From Sporolactobacillus shoreae (GTDB lineage: Bacteria > Bacillota > Bacilli > Bacillales > Sporolactobacillaceae), in contig NZ_SRJD01000001.1 of NCBI RefSeq assembly GCF_004684935.1, positions 124,001-188,000 on the forward strand: a stretch of 64,000 bases of DNA. Reading direction: 5' to 3'. Positions 18,442 through 30,893 of this stretch are shown in pieces. Every line of letters begins with the position of its first letter. The first letter of the stretch is position 1. The notes under the pieces are model-generated. The model ran no database searches. It saw only the letters and a program-made list of their open reading frames with translations, and was not told where the DNA came from. A program made the translations under genes and the position numbers.

Positions 18442-18470
18442 TTGACAAGTATCGATAACTTTGTCATACT
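18442..18470 (+). promoter_or_regulatory. SigA promoter of the pyr operon
   Basis: A perfect TTGACA (18442-18447), a 17-nt spacer, then CATACT (18465-18470). Transcription would start near 18477, about 30 nt before the PyrR-binding loop. Confidence 0.85.
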
Positions 18471-18503
18471 ATCCGTAATGAATTTAACTGAATGATTCCT
18501 TTT

Positions 18504-19166
<663 letters not shown>

Positions 19167-19196
19167 AAAGTTCAGCAGTACAGCGTCTTTTAAGGG

Positions 19197-19290
19197 CAGT
19201 CCAGAGAGACTGATAAAGAGCGGCTTAGCGCAGAATGCGGTTTTTTTGCATACAAACCTCTTTGTCAGAATCTCTGGCAGAGAGGTTTTT
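19197..19290 (+). promoter_or_regulatory. Second PyrR attenuator, between pyrR and pyrB
   Basis: AGTCCAGAGAGACTG (about 19198-19212) repeats the PyrR-binding motif. A strong terminator follows: AACCTC with GAGGTT arms, extended by an internal TGTCAGA/TCTGGCA pairing (19255-19287), ending in T's. In B. subtilis two such sites flank pyrP. Here pyrP is missing and one site remains in front of pyrB. Confidence 0.88.
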
Positions 19291-19342
19291 CATTATGGAT
19301 TATTCAGGAATACGCACACTAAAAACAGGGGAGGCAATTTGA

Positions 19343-20275
19343 ATGGCAAATCTGCTCAGTTTGAATGACTTGACGGTTTCTGAAATTGACGAAATTCTCG
19401 ATCGGGCGGAACAAATACGTGAAATGGGCGACGCGGGATGGTTTGCCCCGAATCATTTGCTGGTTGCCAATCTGTTTTTTGAACCAAGCACAAGGACGCG
19501 GTTCAGCTTCGAAACGGCTGAAAAGCGCCTGGGACTTCAGGTCCTGAACTTCAGCAGTGCGGCATCCAGCACTCAGAAGGGTGAGACGCTTTATGATACG
19601 GTGAGGACGATGCAAGCCATTGGTGCGAAAGCCGTGGTGATTCGCCATAAAAAGGACGAATATTACCGTGAATTGCTTGAAGGAATAGATGTTAAAATTC
19701 TGAATGCGGGGGACGGAGCGGGGAATCATCCGACACAGGCTCTCTTGGATCTTCTGACAATCCACCAGGAATTCTTTGCCTTCCGAGGACTGACAGTGGC
19801 GATCATCGGGGATCTCAGATACAGCAGGGTGGCGAGATCTGACGCCGAAGTCTTGAATCGTCTTGGATGCCAGGTCCTTCTTTCCGGGCCGGAGGAGTGG
19901 AAAAATGAGAAGCTTCCGGGTAAATATGTGCCGGTTGACGATGCCATTGAAGCGGCTGACGCAGTGATTATGCTGCGCATTCAGCATGAAAGGCATGAAA
20001 CGGCGATGAAGTTGACAAAAGAAGAATATCATGACCGCTATGGCCTGACACGTGAACGGGCGGAGCGGATGAAGCCGGAAAGCATTATCATGCATCCGGG
20101 TCCTGTGAACAGAGGGGTTGAACTGGACGGCGATCTTGTCGAGTCGGCTCACTCACGTTATTTTAAACAGATCAGCAATGGTGTGGTAGCACGGATGGCG
20201 GCTCTGGAATGGGCCCTTGACTTAAAGGATGGAAGACAGGCTTCTGAACCTGAACGGATTGCGGAGAAACTTTGA
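19343..20275 (+). CDS. pyrB: Aspartate carbamoyltransferase catalytic chain
   Basis: 310 residues, unregulated Bacillus type with no pyrI nearby. The carbamoyl-phosphate site FFEPSTRTRFSFETAEKRLG, the motif NHPTQALLDLLTI, and MHPGPVNRGVE near the C-terminus are all present. It makes N-carbamoyl-aspartate in pyrimidine synthesis. The ATG at 19343 follows GGGGAGG. pyrC, which normally follows, is absent; pyrAA starts 49 nt after the stop. Confidence 0.97.
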   Translation: MANLLSLNDLTVSEIDEILDRAEQIREMGDAGWFAPNHLLVANLFFEPSTRTRFSFETAEKRLGLQVLNFSSAASSTQKGETLYDTVRTMQAIGAKAVVIRHKKDEYYRELLEGIDVKILNAGDGAGNHPTQALLDLLTIHQEFFAFRGLTVAIIGDLRYSRVARSDAEVLNRLGCQVLLSGPEEWKNEKLPGKYVPVDDAIEAADAVIMLRIQHERHETAMKLTKEEYHDRYGLTRERAERMKPESIIMHPGPVNRGVELDGDLVESAHSRYFKQISNGVVARMAALEWALDLKDGRQASEPERIAEKL

Positions 20276-20324
20276 TCAACGGATTAAAAGTCCGAGTGGA
20301 TCGGATAAAAGGAGTGGCAAAAGG

Positions 20325-21416
20325 TTGAAAAGACAGCTTGTACTTGAAAACGGGGAAACATTTATCGGAGAAGCATTTGGCAGCTTCAGAGTGTCAAAGG
20401 GCGAGGTTATTTTTAATACAGGAATGACCGGATATCAGGAAGTGATCACGGACCCGTCCTACTGTGGGCAGATTGTAACGCTGACGTATCCCCTAATCGG
20501 AAATTACGGAATCAACCGTTCGGATAATGAATCCGGAAGACCAAGTATATCGGGACTCGTTGTCAGGGAGATCTCAGAAGAACCTTCCCATTGGCAGAAG
20601 GATAAGACAATCAGTGAATGGCTGGCAGAATACGATGTACCCGGCATCAAAGGCATAGATACCCGGAGACTGACGAAAATCATCCGCGAATTCGGCACTT
20701 TGAGAGGGAAGATTGCCTCGGTGGACGAAGATCCTGCTGAAATAGCGGAGGAATTGAAAAAATGGCCATTACCGAAAGATCAGATCAGTCGTGTCTCAAC
20801 AAAGTCGGCTTACGTTACTCCTGGCCAGGGACCGAGAATTGTTCTGGTTGATTTTGGTGCAAAACAGGGCATTCTGCGCGAATGTATCAAACGCGGCTGT
20901 GATGTCGTGATTGTTCCGTATCAGACCGGCGCGAAGGACATTCTGAAGCTTCATCCGGACGGCGTTTTATTAAGCAATGGCCCTGGAGATCCGAAAGATG
21001 TTCCTGAGGCTGTACAAATGGTCCGGGACATATTGGGAAAAGTTCCGATCTTTGGCGTCTGCCTGGGCCATCAGCTATTTGCGCTTGCTTCAGGTGCGAA
21101 TACCGTGAAAATGCGTTTCGGCCACCGAGGTGTCAACCATCCGGTCAAGGATCTCCGGACCGGGAAATTTGCCATTACTTCCCAGAACCATGGATTTACC
21201 GTTGAAAAGTCATCCCTTGAAGGAACCGAACTGGAAGTGACACATCTCGCGATCAATGACGGCACGATAGAGGGACTCCGCCATAAACGCTATCCCGCAT
21301 TCAGTGTTCAGTACCATCCGGAAGCATCGCCGGGACCGGATGACAGTCAGGGGCTTTTTGATGACTTTATGAACATGGTAAACACACATAGAAAAGAAGG
21401 TGTCGATCTTGCCTAA
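20325..21416 (+). CDS. pyrAA: Carbamoyl-phosphate synthase, small (glutaminase) subunit, pyrimidine-specific
   Basis: 363 residues. The N-terminal CPSase domain ([25 protein letters not shown]) is followed by a class I glutamine amidotransferase with the nucleophile Cys in [13 protein letters not shown] and His/Glu in YHPEASPGP. It supplies ammonia to the PyrAB subunit. TTG start at 20325: the ORF extends to 20229 inside pyrB, but the [10 protein letters not shown]-type N-terminus and upstream GGAG/AAAAGG fix the start. It overlaps pyrAB by 8 nt. Confidence 0.95.
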   Translation: MKRQLVLENGETFIGEAFGSFRVSKGEVIFNTGMTGYQEVITDPSYCGQIVTLTYPLIGNYGINRSDNESGRPSISGLVVREISEEPSHWQKDKTISEWLAEYDVPGIKGIDTRRLTKIIREFGTLRGKIASVDEDPAEIAEELKKWPLPKDQISRVSTKSAYVTPGQGPRIVLVDFGAKQGILRECIKRGCDVVIVPYQTGAKDILKLHPDGVLLSNGPGDPKDVPEAVQMVRDILGKVPIFGVCLGHQLFALASGANTVKMRFGHRGVNHPVKDLRTGKFAITSQNHGFTVEKSSLEGTELEVTHLAINDGTIEGLRHKRYPAFSVQYHPEASPGPDDSQGLFDDFMNMVNTHRKEGVDLA

Positions 21417-24400
21417 AAGAACGGATGTACACAAAATTCTTGTCATCGGATCAGGACCGATCATTATCGGACAGGCGGCGGAATTTGATTACTCAGGGAC
21501 TCAGGCCTGTCAGTCATTGAGAGAGGAGGGCTACGAGGTTGTCCTCGTGAACTCCAATCCCGCGACCATCATGACAGACACCGATATCGCCGACCATGTC
21601 TACATTGAACCGCTGACCGTTGAATTCGTCAGCAAGATCATACGGAAAGAGAAGCCGGATGGCCTTCTCGCCACGTTGGGCGGACAGACCGGTCTGAATC
21701 TGGCAGTCCAGCTGCACCAGTCGGGAATTTTAGATGAGCTGAACGTACAGCTCCTTGGAACAAATCTTGAAAGTATTGAGCAGGCGGAAGACCGTGAAAA
21801 ATTTCGTGAATTAATGCTCAAACTGGGTGAACCGGTTCCGCCGAGCGAAACGGTCACTGATTATGAAGAAGCAAAAAAATTCGTTGAAAAAATACATCTT
21901 CCTGTCATTATCCGTCCTGCTTTTACGTTGGGAGGAACCGGTGGCGGCATTGCCTCAACCGATGAGGAACTGGAAACGATCACCGAGAACGGACTGAAAC
22001 TGAGTCCTGTTCATCAGGTGTTGATTGAAAAAAGCATCGCCGGGTATAAAGAGATCGAATTTGAAGTCATGCGCGACGGCAATGACGGAGCCATTTCTGT
22101 CTGCCATATGGAAAATATTGATCCCGTCGGCATCCATACCGGAGATTCAATCGTTACAGCACCATGCCAGACGCTGAGCGACCGTGACCTTCAGCGCTTG
22201 CGCAGTGTATCGCTTCGGATTGTCCGCGCCCTGAAAATCGAAGGCGGGTGCAACGTGCAGCTGGCACTTGATCCAAGCAGCGACCGCTATTATATTATTG
22301 AAGTTAATCCTCGTGTCAGCCGTTCGTCAGCACTCGCGTCCAAAGCAACCGGTTATCCGATCGCCAAAGTTGCCGCTAAAATAGCCGTCGGCTACAGACT
22401 GGATGAAATCAGAAACGCCGTGACTGGGACAACCTTCGCCAGCTTTGAACCGACTCTGGATTATGTAGTGACGAAAATACCGCGCTGGCCGTTTGATAAA
22501 TTTGATGATGCGAAACGGACACTTGGCACACAAATGAAAGCCACTGGCGAAGTACTGGCCATGGGCCGGAATTTTGAAGAGTCACTGCTTAAAGCTGTCC
22601 GGTCGCTTGAAAACGGAACAAGACATCTTGAAATTAAAGAAGCTAAGGAAATGACTTTGGACGAACTCGTTGAGAATATAGCCAAACAGGATGACCGGCG
22701 GCTGTATTTCATTGCAGAAGCGTTCCGTCGGGGTGCTTCAATAGATTCCATTAGCAACCAGACAAAAATCAACCCGTTTTTCTTGAATAAAATGGCGCAC
22801 ATTGTCCGTATCGAGGATGAACTGAAATCAAACCCTGAAGATGCCAGTGTTTTGCTTGATGCAAAGAAACATGGCTTCTCAGATGCGAAAATCGCCGATT
22901 GTTGGAATATAGAAGAACAGGCTGTTTCCGAATGGCGGAAGGCACGGGGAATACGCCCGGTTTATAAAATGGTCGATACATGCGCCGGGGAATTCGCATC
23001 GGAAACGCCTTATTATTACAGCACCTATGAGGAAGAAAACGAGTCGCAGGTTTCTAAACGCGAGAGTGTTGTCGTTCTCGGTTCTGGACCGATCCGGATC
23101 GGCCAGGGTGTCGAGTTCGATTATGCCACGGTTCACGCAGTATGGGCGATTAAACAGCAGGGTTACGAAGCGATCATGATCAATAATAACCCTGAAACGG
23201 TCTCTACTGATTTCAGTGTCTCCGATAAACTCTATGTTGAACCGCTGACGCTGGAAGACGTAATGCACGTGATTGATCTCGAAAAACCTAAGGGCGTTGT
23301 CGTACAGTTTGGCGGCCAGACCGCGATAAACCTTGCGGCCGGACTTGCGGCGAATGGCGTACAGATCCTTGGTACCTCACTGGACGCTATGGATCAGGCG
23401 GAAGACCGCGACCGCTTCGAACAGCTCCTGCATCAGTTGAAGGTAGAACGGCCGGCTGGTGACACGGCATTTTCAACGGAAGAAGCAGTCAAAATTGCCG
23501 GCAAGCTGGGCTATCCGGTTCTTGTCCGCCCTTCGTATGTTCTCGGCGGCCGCGCCATGGAGATTGTTTATCACGAAAAAGATCTGATTCATTATATGAG
23601 CAACGCGGTGCGCATTAATCCGGACCATCCGGTTCTGGTCGACCGTTACCTGGTTGGGACAGAGATTGAGCTCGATGCTTTGTCAGACGGGAAAGACGTC
23701 TACATTCCGGGAATTATGGAACATATCGAAAGGGCCGGCGTTCACTCCGGGGACTCAATCGCCGTCTATCCTTCGCAGACCTTAAGTGGTGAAATCAAGG
23801 AAGAAGTCGTTGACATAGCGATAAGGATTGCCAGAGGCCTGGGAGTTGTCGGACTTCTGAACATCCAGTTTGTCATTCATGAGGATCGTCCGTATGTCAT
23901 TGAAGTGAATCCGCGGGCAAGCAGGACTGTGCCCTTCCTGAGTAAAATTACGGGTGTGCCGATGGCAAAGGTGGCGACTCAGCTGATTCTTGGCGAATCG
24001 TTGAATGGTCTGGGTTATGGTACGGGCATTCATCCGGAGCCGGCCCACAATGTCTTTGTCAAAGTGCCGGTCTTTTCTTTCGCTAAATTACGCAGTGTCG
24101 ATGTCACCCTTGGACCTGAGATGAAATCGACAGGAGAAGTCATGGGCCAGGATGTGACACTGGAAAAGGCACTGTACAAAGGACTGCTGGCAAGCGGGAT
24201 ATCCATCCCATCTCATGGCACGGTTCTGTTCACGATCGCCGACAAAGATAAGGAAGAGGCACTTGATCTTGTCAAACGATTCTATGATATAGGATTTAAT
24301 ATCCTGGCGACCGAAGGAACAGCCAAGATGATTGCCGCACGTCGCTTGCCAGTCACTGTGGTCAATAAAATCGGCGGCCCCGCGCCTAACCTTCTGGAGA

Positions 24401-24653
24401 CGATCCGGCATGGAGGCGCACAGTTTGTCGTCAACACGCTAACACCGGGGCAGCGCCCGGCAAGAGACGGATTCCGCATCCGCCGCGAATCCGTTGAAAA
24501 TGGCGTGGTCTGCCTGACCTCGCTGGATACGACTGAAGCACTGCTGACTGTACTGGAGTCCCTGGCTTTCAGAACGGAATGCATGCCGAAGATGGATGAT
24601 CATCCGGTTGCCGCAGAGGCGAAAAAGCAGGGTGACCAGGAAGGTGTTACCCA

Positions 24654-24657
<4 letters not shown>
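21409..24657 (+). CDS. pyrAB: Carbamoyl-phosphate synthase, large subunit, pyrimidine-specific
   Basis: 1082 residues: two homologous ATP-grasp halves ([20 protein letters not shown] near residue 16; [20 protein letters not shown] near residue 555), an oligomerisation domain between them, and a C-terminal MGS-like allosteric domain (from about residue 935, [12 protein letters not shown]). It makes carbamoyl phosphate from bicarbonate, ammonia and 2 ATP. TTG 21409 gives the MPKRTD-type start expected for the family and translationally overlaps pyrAA. The protein is somewhat longer than usual (1071) owing to a polar C-terminal tail. Confidence 0.97.
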
Positions 24658-27044
<2,387 letters not shown>

Positions 27045-27063
<19 letters not shown>

Positions 27064-27689
27064 TCGCTGAACATCTATTGAAAATAAAAGCAGTGGTTCT
27101 GAGTCCGGAGGAACCGTTCACATGGGCTTCAGGCATTCATTCGCCGGTTTATTGCGATAACCGGATGATTATGGGTTATCCGGTTATCTGGAAAGACGTG
27201 ATTCAAGCATTTGTGAGTCTCATACAGAAAAATTATCCCGGTGCTGAAGTGATTGCGGGCACCGCGACCGCAGGCATTTCGCATGCGGCGCTCATCGCCG
27301 AAGCAATGCATCTGCCGATGGCTTACGTCCGCTCGTCGGCCAAATCCCATGGACGGAAAAAGCAGATTGAAGGCATCGTTCAACCCGGACAGAAAACTGT
27401 TGTCATCGATGACCTGATTTCAACTGGTGGAAGCGTGCTGACGGCGGTACACGCTTTGGAAGAAGCCGGAGCGGATGTGCTCGGTGTCGCAGCTATTTTT
27501 ACATATTTGCTTCCGCAGGCAGATAAAAATTTTGAAGAAGCAAACATCAAATTAAAGACATTGACAGATTTTGAAACGCTGATTCATCTGGCTGTTGCGC
27601 AGGGCACAATCAGCAGCGCACAACTGGAACAGCTGAAAAAATGGTACGCTGATCCAACGTCTGAAGACTGGAGAATGCTGAATCAATAA
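27045..27689 (+). CDS. pyrE: Orotate phosphoribosyltransferase
   Basis: A 214-residue type I PRTase. [16 protein letters not shown] binds orotate, [11 protein letters not shown] is the flexible catalytic loop, and [17 protein letters not shown] is the PRPP loop. It makes OMP from orotate and PRPP. The ATG at 27045 is preferred to 27030 on SD spacing from GGGGGAA and on family length. It is the last gene of the operon; a strong terminator follows. Confidence 0.96.
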
Positions 27690-27714
27690 TAACAAAAGCA
27701 GATGAAGTATCCTG

Positions 27715-27747
27715 AACCGTCTCTTCCAGAGATGGTTTTTTATTTTT
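27715..27747 (+). terminator. Rho-independent terminator of the pyr operon
   Basis: AACCGTCTC (27715-27723), a TTCCA loop, and GAGATGGTT (27729-27737) with one G-U pair, then TTTTTATTTTTG. Confidence 0.92.
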
Positions 27748-27871
27748 GTTGCAGTCACGGACGTGGCTGATTTTGCATCAAACGCTCGGGGATCCACACG
27801 AAGAAATTTGCGAATTATGAGCAGGTGAAAAGATCAAAGTATAGAATAGAAGAAAGAAAGGGGATCTGAAC

Positions 27872-28516
27872 GTGAAACATTTAAAGAAAATAATGATCTC
27901 GGTGCTGATTATTGTATTATATGTAACCGCTTTTAATAATTATTTAGGCAATCCTTCTTTTACCGATCTTTTCAACAGTATATTCGTAGCAGCAGTTATT
28001 TTTACGATCCTCTTCTTGACAGTAAATGGACTGGCAGTTTATCAGAACAGACCATTTAAGCATGCTTGGAAATGGATCCTTGTGCTCGTTCTGTCATCTG
28101 TACCCTACTTTACCTGGCTTTATGTATACCCCTGGACAGCCGGACATACATATCCAGTCTTCATCTATTACTTGGCGGAACAGGGAAAATCGACTCAGGA
28201 TATCAGTCAATATCGCGCATTTCCGGATCTGACGCAGGGTGGGTATTTTTATGAGATTCGATTGAAAAATGATCATACTTATCTTTATGATTATTCGGTA
28301 CGTGATGGTCAGGTTCTTTTCATGATTGGGAAAAGCAATACTTTTGGGGATTATCCGGATGCGAAAATCCAGGCCATTCATTCTAAACTAGATGAAACTG
28401 ATGCGGGGATAATGTATATGCAACCAGTTTCCAAAAAGCTGCAGCGGCAGAAATTACAAGAATCGCAGGCACATTCGATGAAATTATTTCAGATCAGAGA
28501 TATCACCCATTCTTAA
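27872..28516 (+). CDS. Unrecognised membrane protein with three N-terminal helices
   Basis: 214 residues, no family recognised. Hydrophobic segments lie at about residues 6-25, 35-54 and 66-87 (WKWILVLVLSSVPYFTWLYVY). A soluble, mildly basic C-terminal half of about 110 residues follows, with aromatic-rich short strands (GGYFYEIRLKNDHTYLYDY). GTG start at 27872 behind AAAGGGG. It stands alone after the pyr terminator, at the left edge of the accessory region. Function not assigned. Confidence 0.7.
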   Translation: MKHLKKIMISVLIIVLYVTAFNNYLGNPSFTDLFNSIFVAAVIFTILFLTVNGLAVYQNRPFKHAWKWILVLVLSSVPYFTWLYVYPWTAGHTYPVFIYYLAEQGKSTQDISQYRAFPDLTQGGYFYEIRLKNDHTYLYDYSVRDGQVLFMIGKSNTFGDYPDAKIQAIHSKLDETDAGIMYMQPVSKKLQRQKLQESQAHSMKLFQIRDITHS

Positions 28517-28867
28517 TCGATGTCTTCTGGTTTCATCAGCTGTGAAACGACGAAGTCCGACAAATAAAGCGATGGCCATACAGCTACATATCAGCCAGCT
28601 CTGTGGGATTCTCGCTTAAGAACATCTTTACAAAATCAGGAATAAAATCACGAGAAGAAATAGAACAAATAGTGCATCAACGAGGGGTCATTTTGAAATA
28701 ACCAGTGTGTCATCTTTCTAGGCTTTCGCTACCGACCATTTGATACTTGGATGAAGATTCATTTAACGATTGTTGCTCCTTCAGAATTTTGAGCGTAACT
28801 TGGGCTTTTTAGGGTTGAGGCCGCCTAGCAAGTGGCCTTCCAATGATGTGAACCAGCAAACAGTAAT
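28517..28867. other. Gene-free stretch with possible degraded coding remnants
   Basis: 351 nt between two genes that end towards each other. Rightward, about 34 open codons end at TAA 28699 (including IKSREEIEQIVHQRG). Leftward, a short hydrophobic reading (WLICSCMAIALFVG) is visible near 28560-28610. Neither has a start with an SD and I recognise neither family, so these may be gene remnants or chance. No terminator hairpin with a U-run was found. Confidence 0.4.
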
Positions 28868-29182
28868 CTAGATTTTTATCCCCAGAGATACAACTCCTTG
28901 AACCACAGTGTGCCACTCTTCAATACTCTGTTTCAGATAAGCACGGCCTAAAGGAGTAATGCCATAATATTTTCGGGTCGGTCCAGCAGGTGATTTTTCC
29001 TGAGTCACAGAAGTGAATCCGGTTTTTTTCAGTCGGCGGAGGATGGTGTAGACGGAACCCTCGTAAACATCCGGAAAAATTTGCCTGACTGACTTCATCA
29101 GTTCATAGCCGTAGAGGGGTTCATCTTTCAATTTAAAAAGGATACACATCTCGAGTATCCCCTTTTTCATCTGGGTATCCAT
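28868..29182 (-). CDS. PadR family transcriptional regulator
   Basis: A 104-residue winged-helix regulator. The PadR core is clear: GILEMCILFKLKDEPLYGYEL, then VYEGSVYTILRRLKKTGF and the wing RKYYGITPLGRAYL. PadR proteins usually repress their own operon and a neighbouring membrane or resistance gene. It starts at 29182 behind GGGGAACTCC (read leftward), 11 nt after the RDD-protein stop, so it is second in the operon; most such pairs have the regulator first. The likely operator is at 30004-30050. Confidence 0.9.
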   Translation of the reverse strand: MDTQMKKGILEMCILFKLKDEPLYGYELMKSVRQIFPDVYEGSVYTILRRLKKTGFTSVTQEKSPAGPTRKYYGITPLGRAYLKQSIEEWHTVVQGVVSLGIKI

Positions 29183-29193
29183 GGAGTTCCCCC

Positions 29194-29982
29194 TCAGCAG
29201 TCAGTGACGATTGTTCCCGCCAGCATATCGTGAAGCGCTTTGTGCTCTTTAGTGAATAAGACGGTAAAAATTGAAACCAGCGGGACGATCGGAATAGAGT
29301 TGATCAGTATTTTTCCCAGAAACTCACGATAGAATATGGCTCCTTTCGAAGCGGGATCAGTGGTTGAAGCCCGGACTTTAATTCGCATCATTTTTTTCCC
29401 GAGGGTTTGGCCTTTCAGCAACCAAGTACAAAGAAGGGAATAGAGCAGATACAAGGCGGTTCCGGCAATACTTGCATCGATCAGTGCAGATGCAGGTTTG
29501 TTTCCGCTCTGTTCTATTTGTGTTTTGACGACTTGCCCCTTTGCGTCTGTTACGGTGGCATAACTTTCTTCTTCGTGAAAAGAAGCAGAAGCTGAAAATA
29601 GTGACAGGCTCACGGCAGGACTTGAATAAAAAAGAATCATCAAGATAAACGGAAGGACCGCGCTGCCAATAAATAGTGAAACGATAAAAGAGGGGATGGA
29701 GGCAATGATTGAATCAATCAAAAAAGCGCATAGCCTTTTTCCAGGATTCGCGATCCTTTTGTTCATCACTTTGTTATTTTTTCCATCCTGTTCTTCCAAC
29801 AGTGACTGGGCTAAGAAGGCGGGAGAGCCCAGTTCCCGCGAGATTTGATCATCTGTCCGGCCTTCCTCTCTGCCGGAGGTGAAAAAACTTTCATAATCAG
29901 CCAAAATATCTTCCACTTCTTGTTCGGACAGCTTTTCTGCAAGATTAATCTTCAATTCTTGAATAAATTCAGATTGTCTCAT
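29194..29982 (-). CDS. Membrane protein with HAAS/DUF1700-like N-terminus and RDD domain
   Basis: 262 residues. The first 70 (EFIQELKINLAEKLSEQEVEDILADYESFF, SRELGSPAFLAQSLLEEQ) look like the HAAS/DUF1700 helical module typically paired with PadR regulators. The rest is an RDD-type domain with about four transmembrane helices and the terminal pattern LGKKMMRIKVR...LHDMLAGTIV. The fusion suggests a small membrane effector whose level is set by PadR. Substrate unknown. Start at 29982, SD AGAGGTGAC. It is transcribed leftward with padR. Confidence 0.8.
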   Translation of the reverse strand: MRQSEFIQELKINLAEKLSEQEVEDILADYESFFTSGREEGRTDDQISRELGSPAFLAQSLLEEQDGKNNKVMNKRIANPGKRLCAFLIDSIIASIPSFIVSLFIGSAVLPFILMILFYSSPAVSLSLFSASASFHEEESYATVTDAKGQVVKTQIEQSGNKPASALIDASIAGTALYLLYSLLCTWLLKGQTLGKKMMRIKVRASTTDPASKGAIFYREFLGKILINSIPIVPLVSIFTVLFTKEHKALHDMLAGTIVTDC

Positions 29983-30003
29983 TTATGTCACCTCTTATAC
30001 TGT

Positions 30004-30050
30004 TTATTGAATAGTAGCTGTTATAATTATGCCACACTACTATTCAATAA
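30004..30050 (-). promoter_or_regulatory. Perfect 14-bp inverted-repeat operator over the RDD-padR promoter
   Basis: TTATTGAATAGTAG (30004-30017) is the exact reverse complement of CTACTATTCAATAA (30037-30050), spaced by 19 nt. Read leftward, a -35 TTGAAT lies inside one arm and a -10 TATAAC 16 nt further on, so a bound repressor would block RNA polymerase. The start codon of the first gene is about 20 nt beyond the repeat. Confidence 0.75.
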
Positions 30051-30200
30051 GCAATAGTCTTCCGGCAACCTCTTGACTCGTGTCCACGGATTACTCAATT
30101 TATCCTTCTTAAGAAATTTTTCATAAATTCTGTTTGTTTTTGTTAAGAACTCCCAGCTACAATAAAAGGGTAAGATCCTTCAAGGGAGGAGCAGGATAGA

Positions 30201-30745
30201 ATGGAAGACTACACAGTGCTTGTGGTGGATGATGACAGGGAAATCAGAGATGTCATCGAGATCTATCTGAAAAATGAGGTATCCATGTTCTTAAAGCGAA
30301 AGACGGTCAGGAAGCGATTGACCAGTTGCATGCGGCGACGGTGCATCTGATCTTGCTTGATATTATGATGCCGTGGCTGGATGGGATTCAGACGACATTC
30401 AGGATTCGCGAACAAAAAAATATTCCGATTATCATGATCAGTGCAAAGAGTGAAGATATGGACAAGATTCTCGGACTGCAAGTCGGTGCGGATGATTATG
30501 TCACGAAACCTTTTAATCCGCTTGAACTGATTGCACGGGTCAAATCGCAGCTCAGGCGTTATGTAACTCCTGGAAAATATGAGGTCAAGAATAGAATAAT
30601 TAATCGTCATGGATTGATTTTGGAAGAGGAAGAAAAAAGAGTATCGGTCAACGGCGACCCGGTCAGACTGACATCGACTGAATACCGGATCGTCGCTCTG
30701 CTGATGAAGTATGCCGGCCGCGTCTTTTCCACACATGAAATTTAT
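30201..30745 (+). pseudogene. OmpR-family response regulator, 5' part, frameshifted and interrupted
   Basis: The ATG at 30201 follows AAGGGAGGAG. Residues 1-26 (YTVLVVDDDREIRDVIEIYLKNE) form the start of a receiver domain. One base is then missing near 30279-30281, most simply a G of a GGG run. In the shifted frame the receiver continues: phosphorylated Asp in LILLDIMMPWLDG, switch region MISAKSED, Lys in DDYVTKPFNP, then the start of an OmpR winged helix. It stops being homologous at ...HEIY, where the mobile element begins. The rest resumes at 32152. Confidence 0.88.
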
Positions 30746-30863
30746 AAAGGCGACCAGCCTGAGAAAACTTGGCCATTCATTGCCGAGATGAATCAGCGTC
30801 CTGGGTCTCTATTTTTTTGTTGGGAAACTGTTTAGATAATAGCTAAAATACGAACATGTGTGC

Positions 30864-30869
30864 TATAAT
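30864..30869 (+). promoter_or_regulatory. Extended -10 promoter of tnpB
   Basis: TATAAT preceded by TGC (30861-30863), 24 nt before the tnpB ATG and inside the element. There is no good -35 box. Confidence 0.5.
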
Positions 30870-30893
30870 TAAGCTGTGAAAAGAGGTGAAACC

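Noticed and set aside
28517-28867. Short hydrophobic leftward reading as a type I toxin or transporter end
   Set aside because: It has stops in frame, no start with an SD and no recognised family; kept only as possible remnant.
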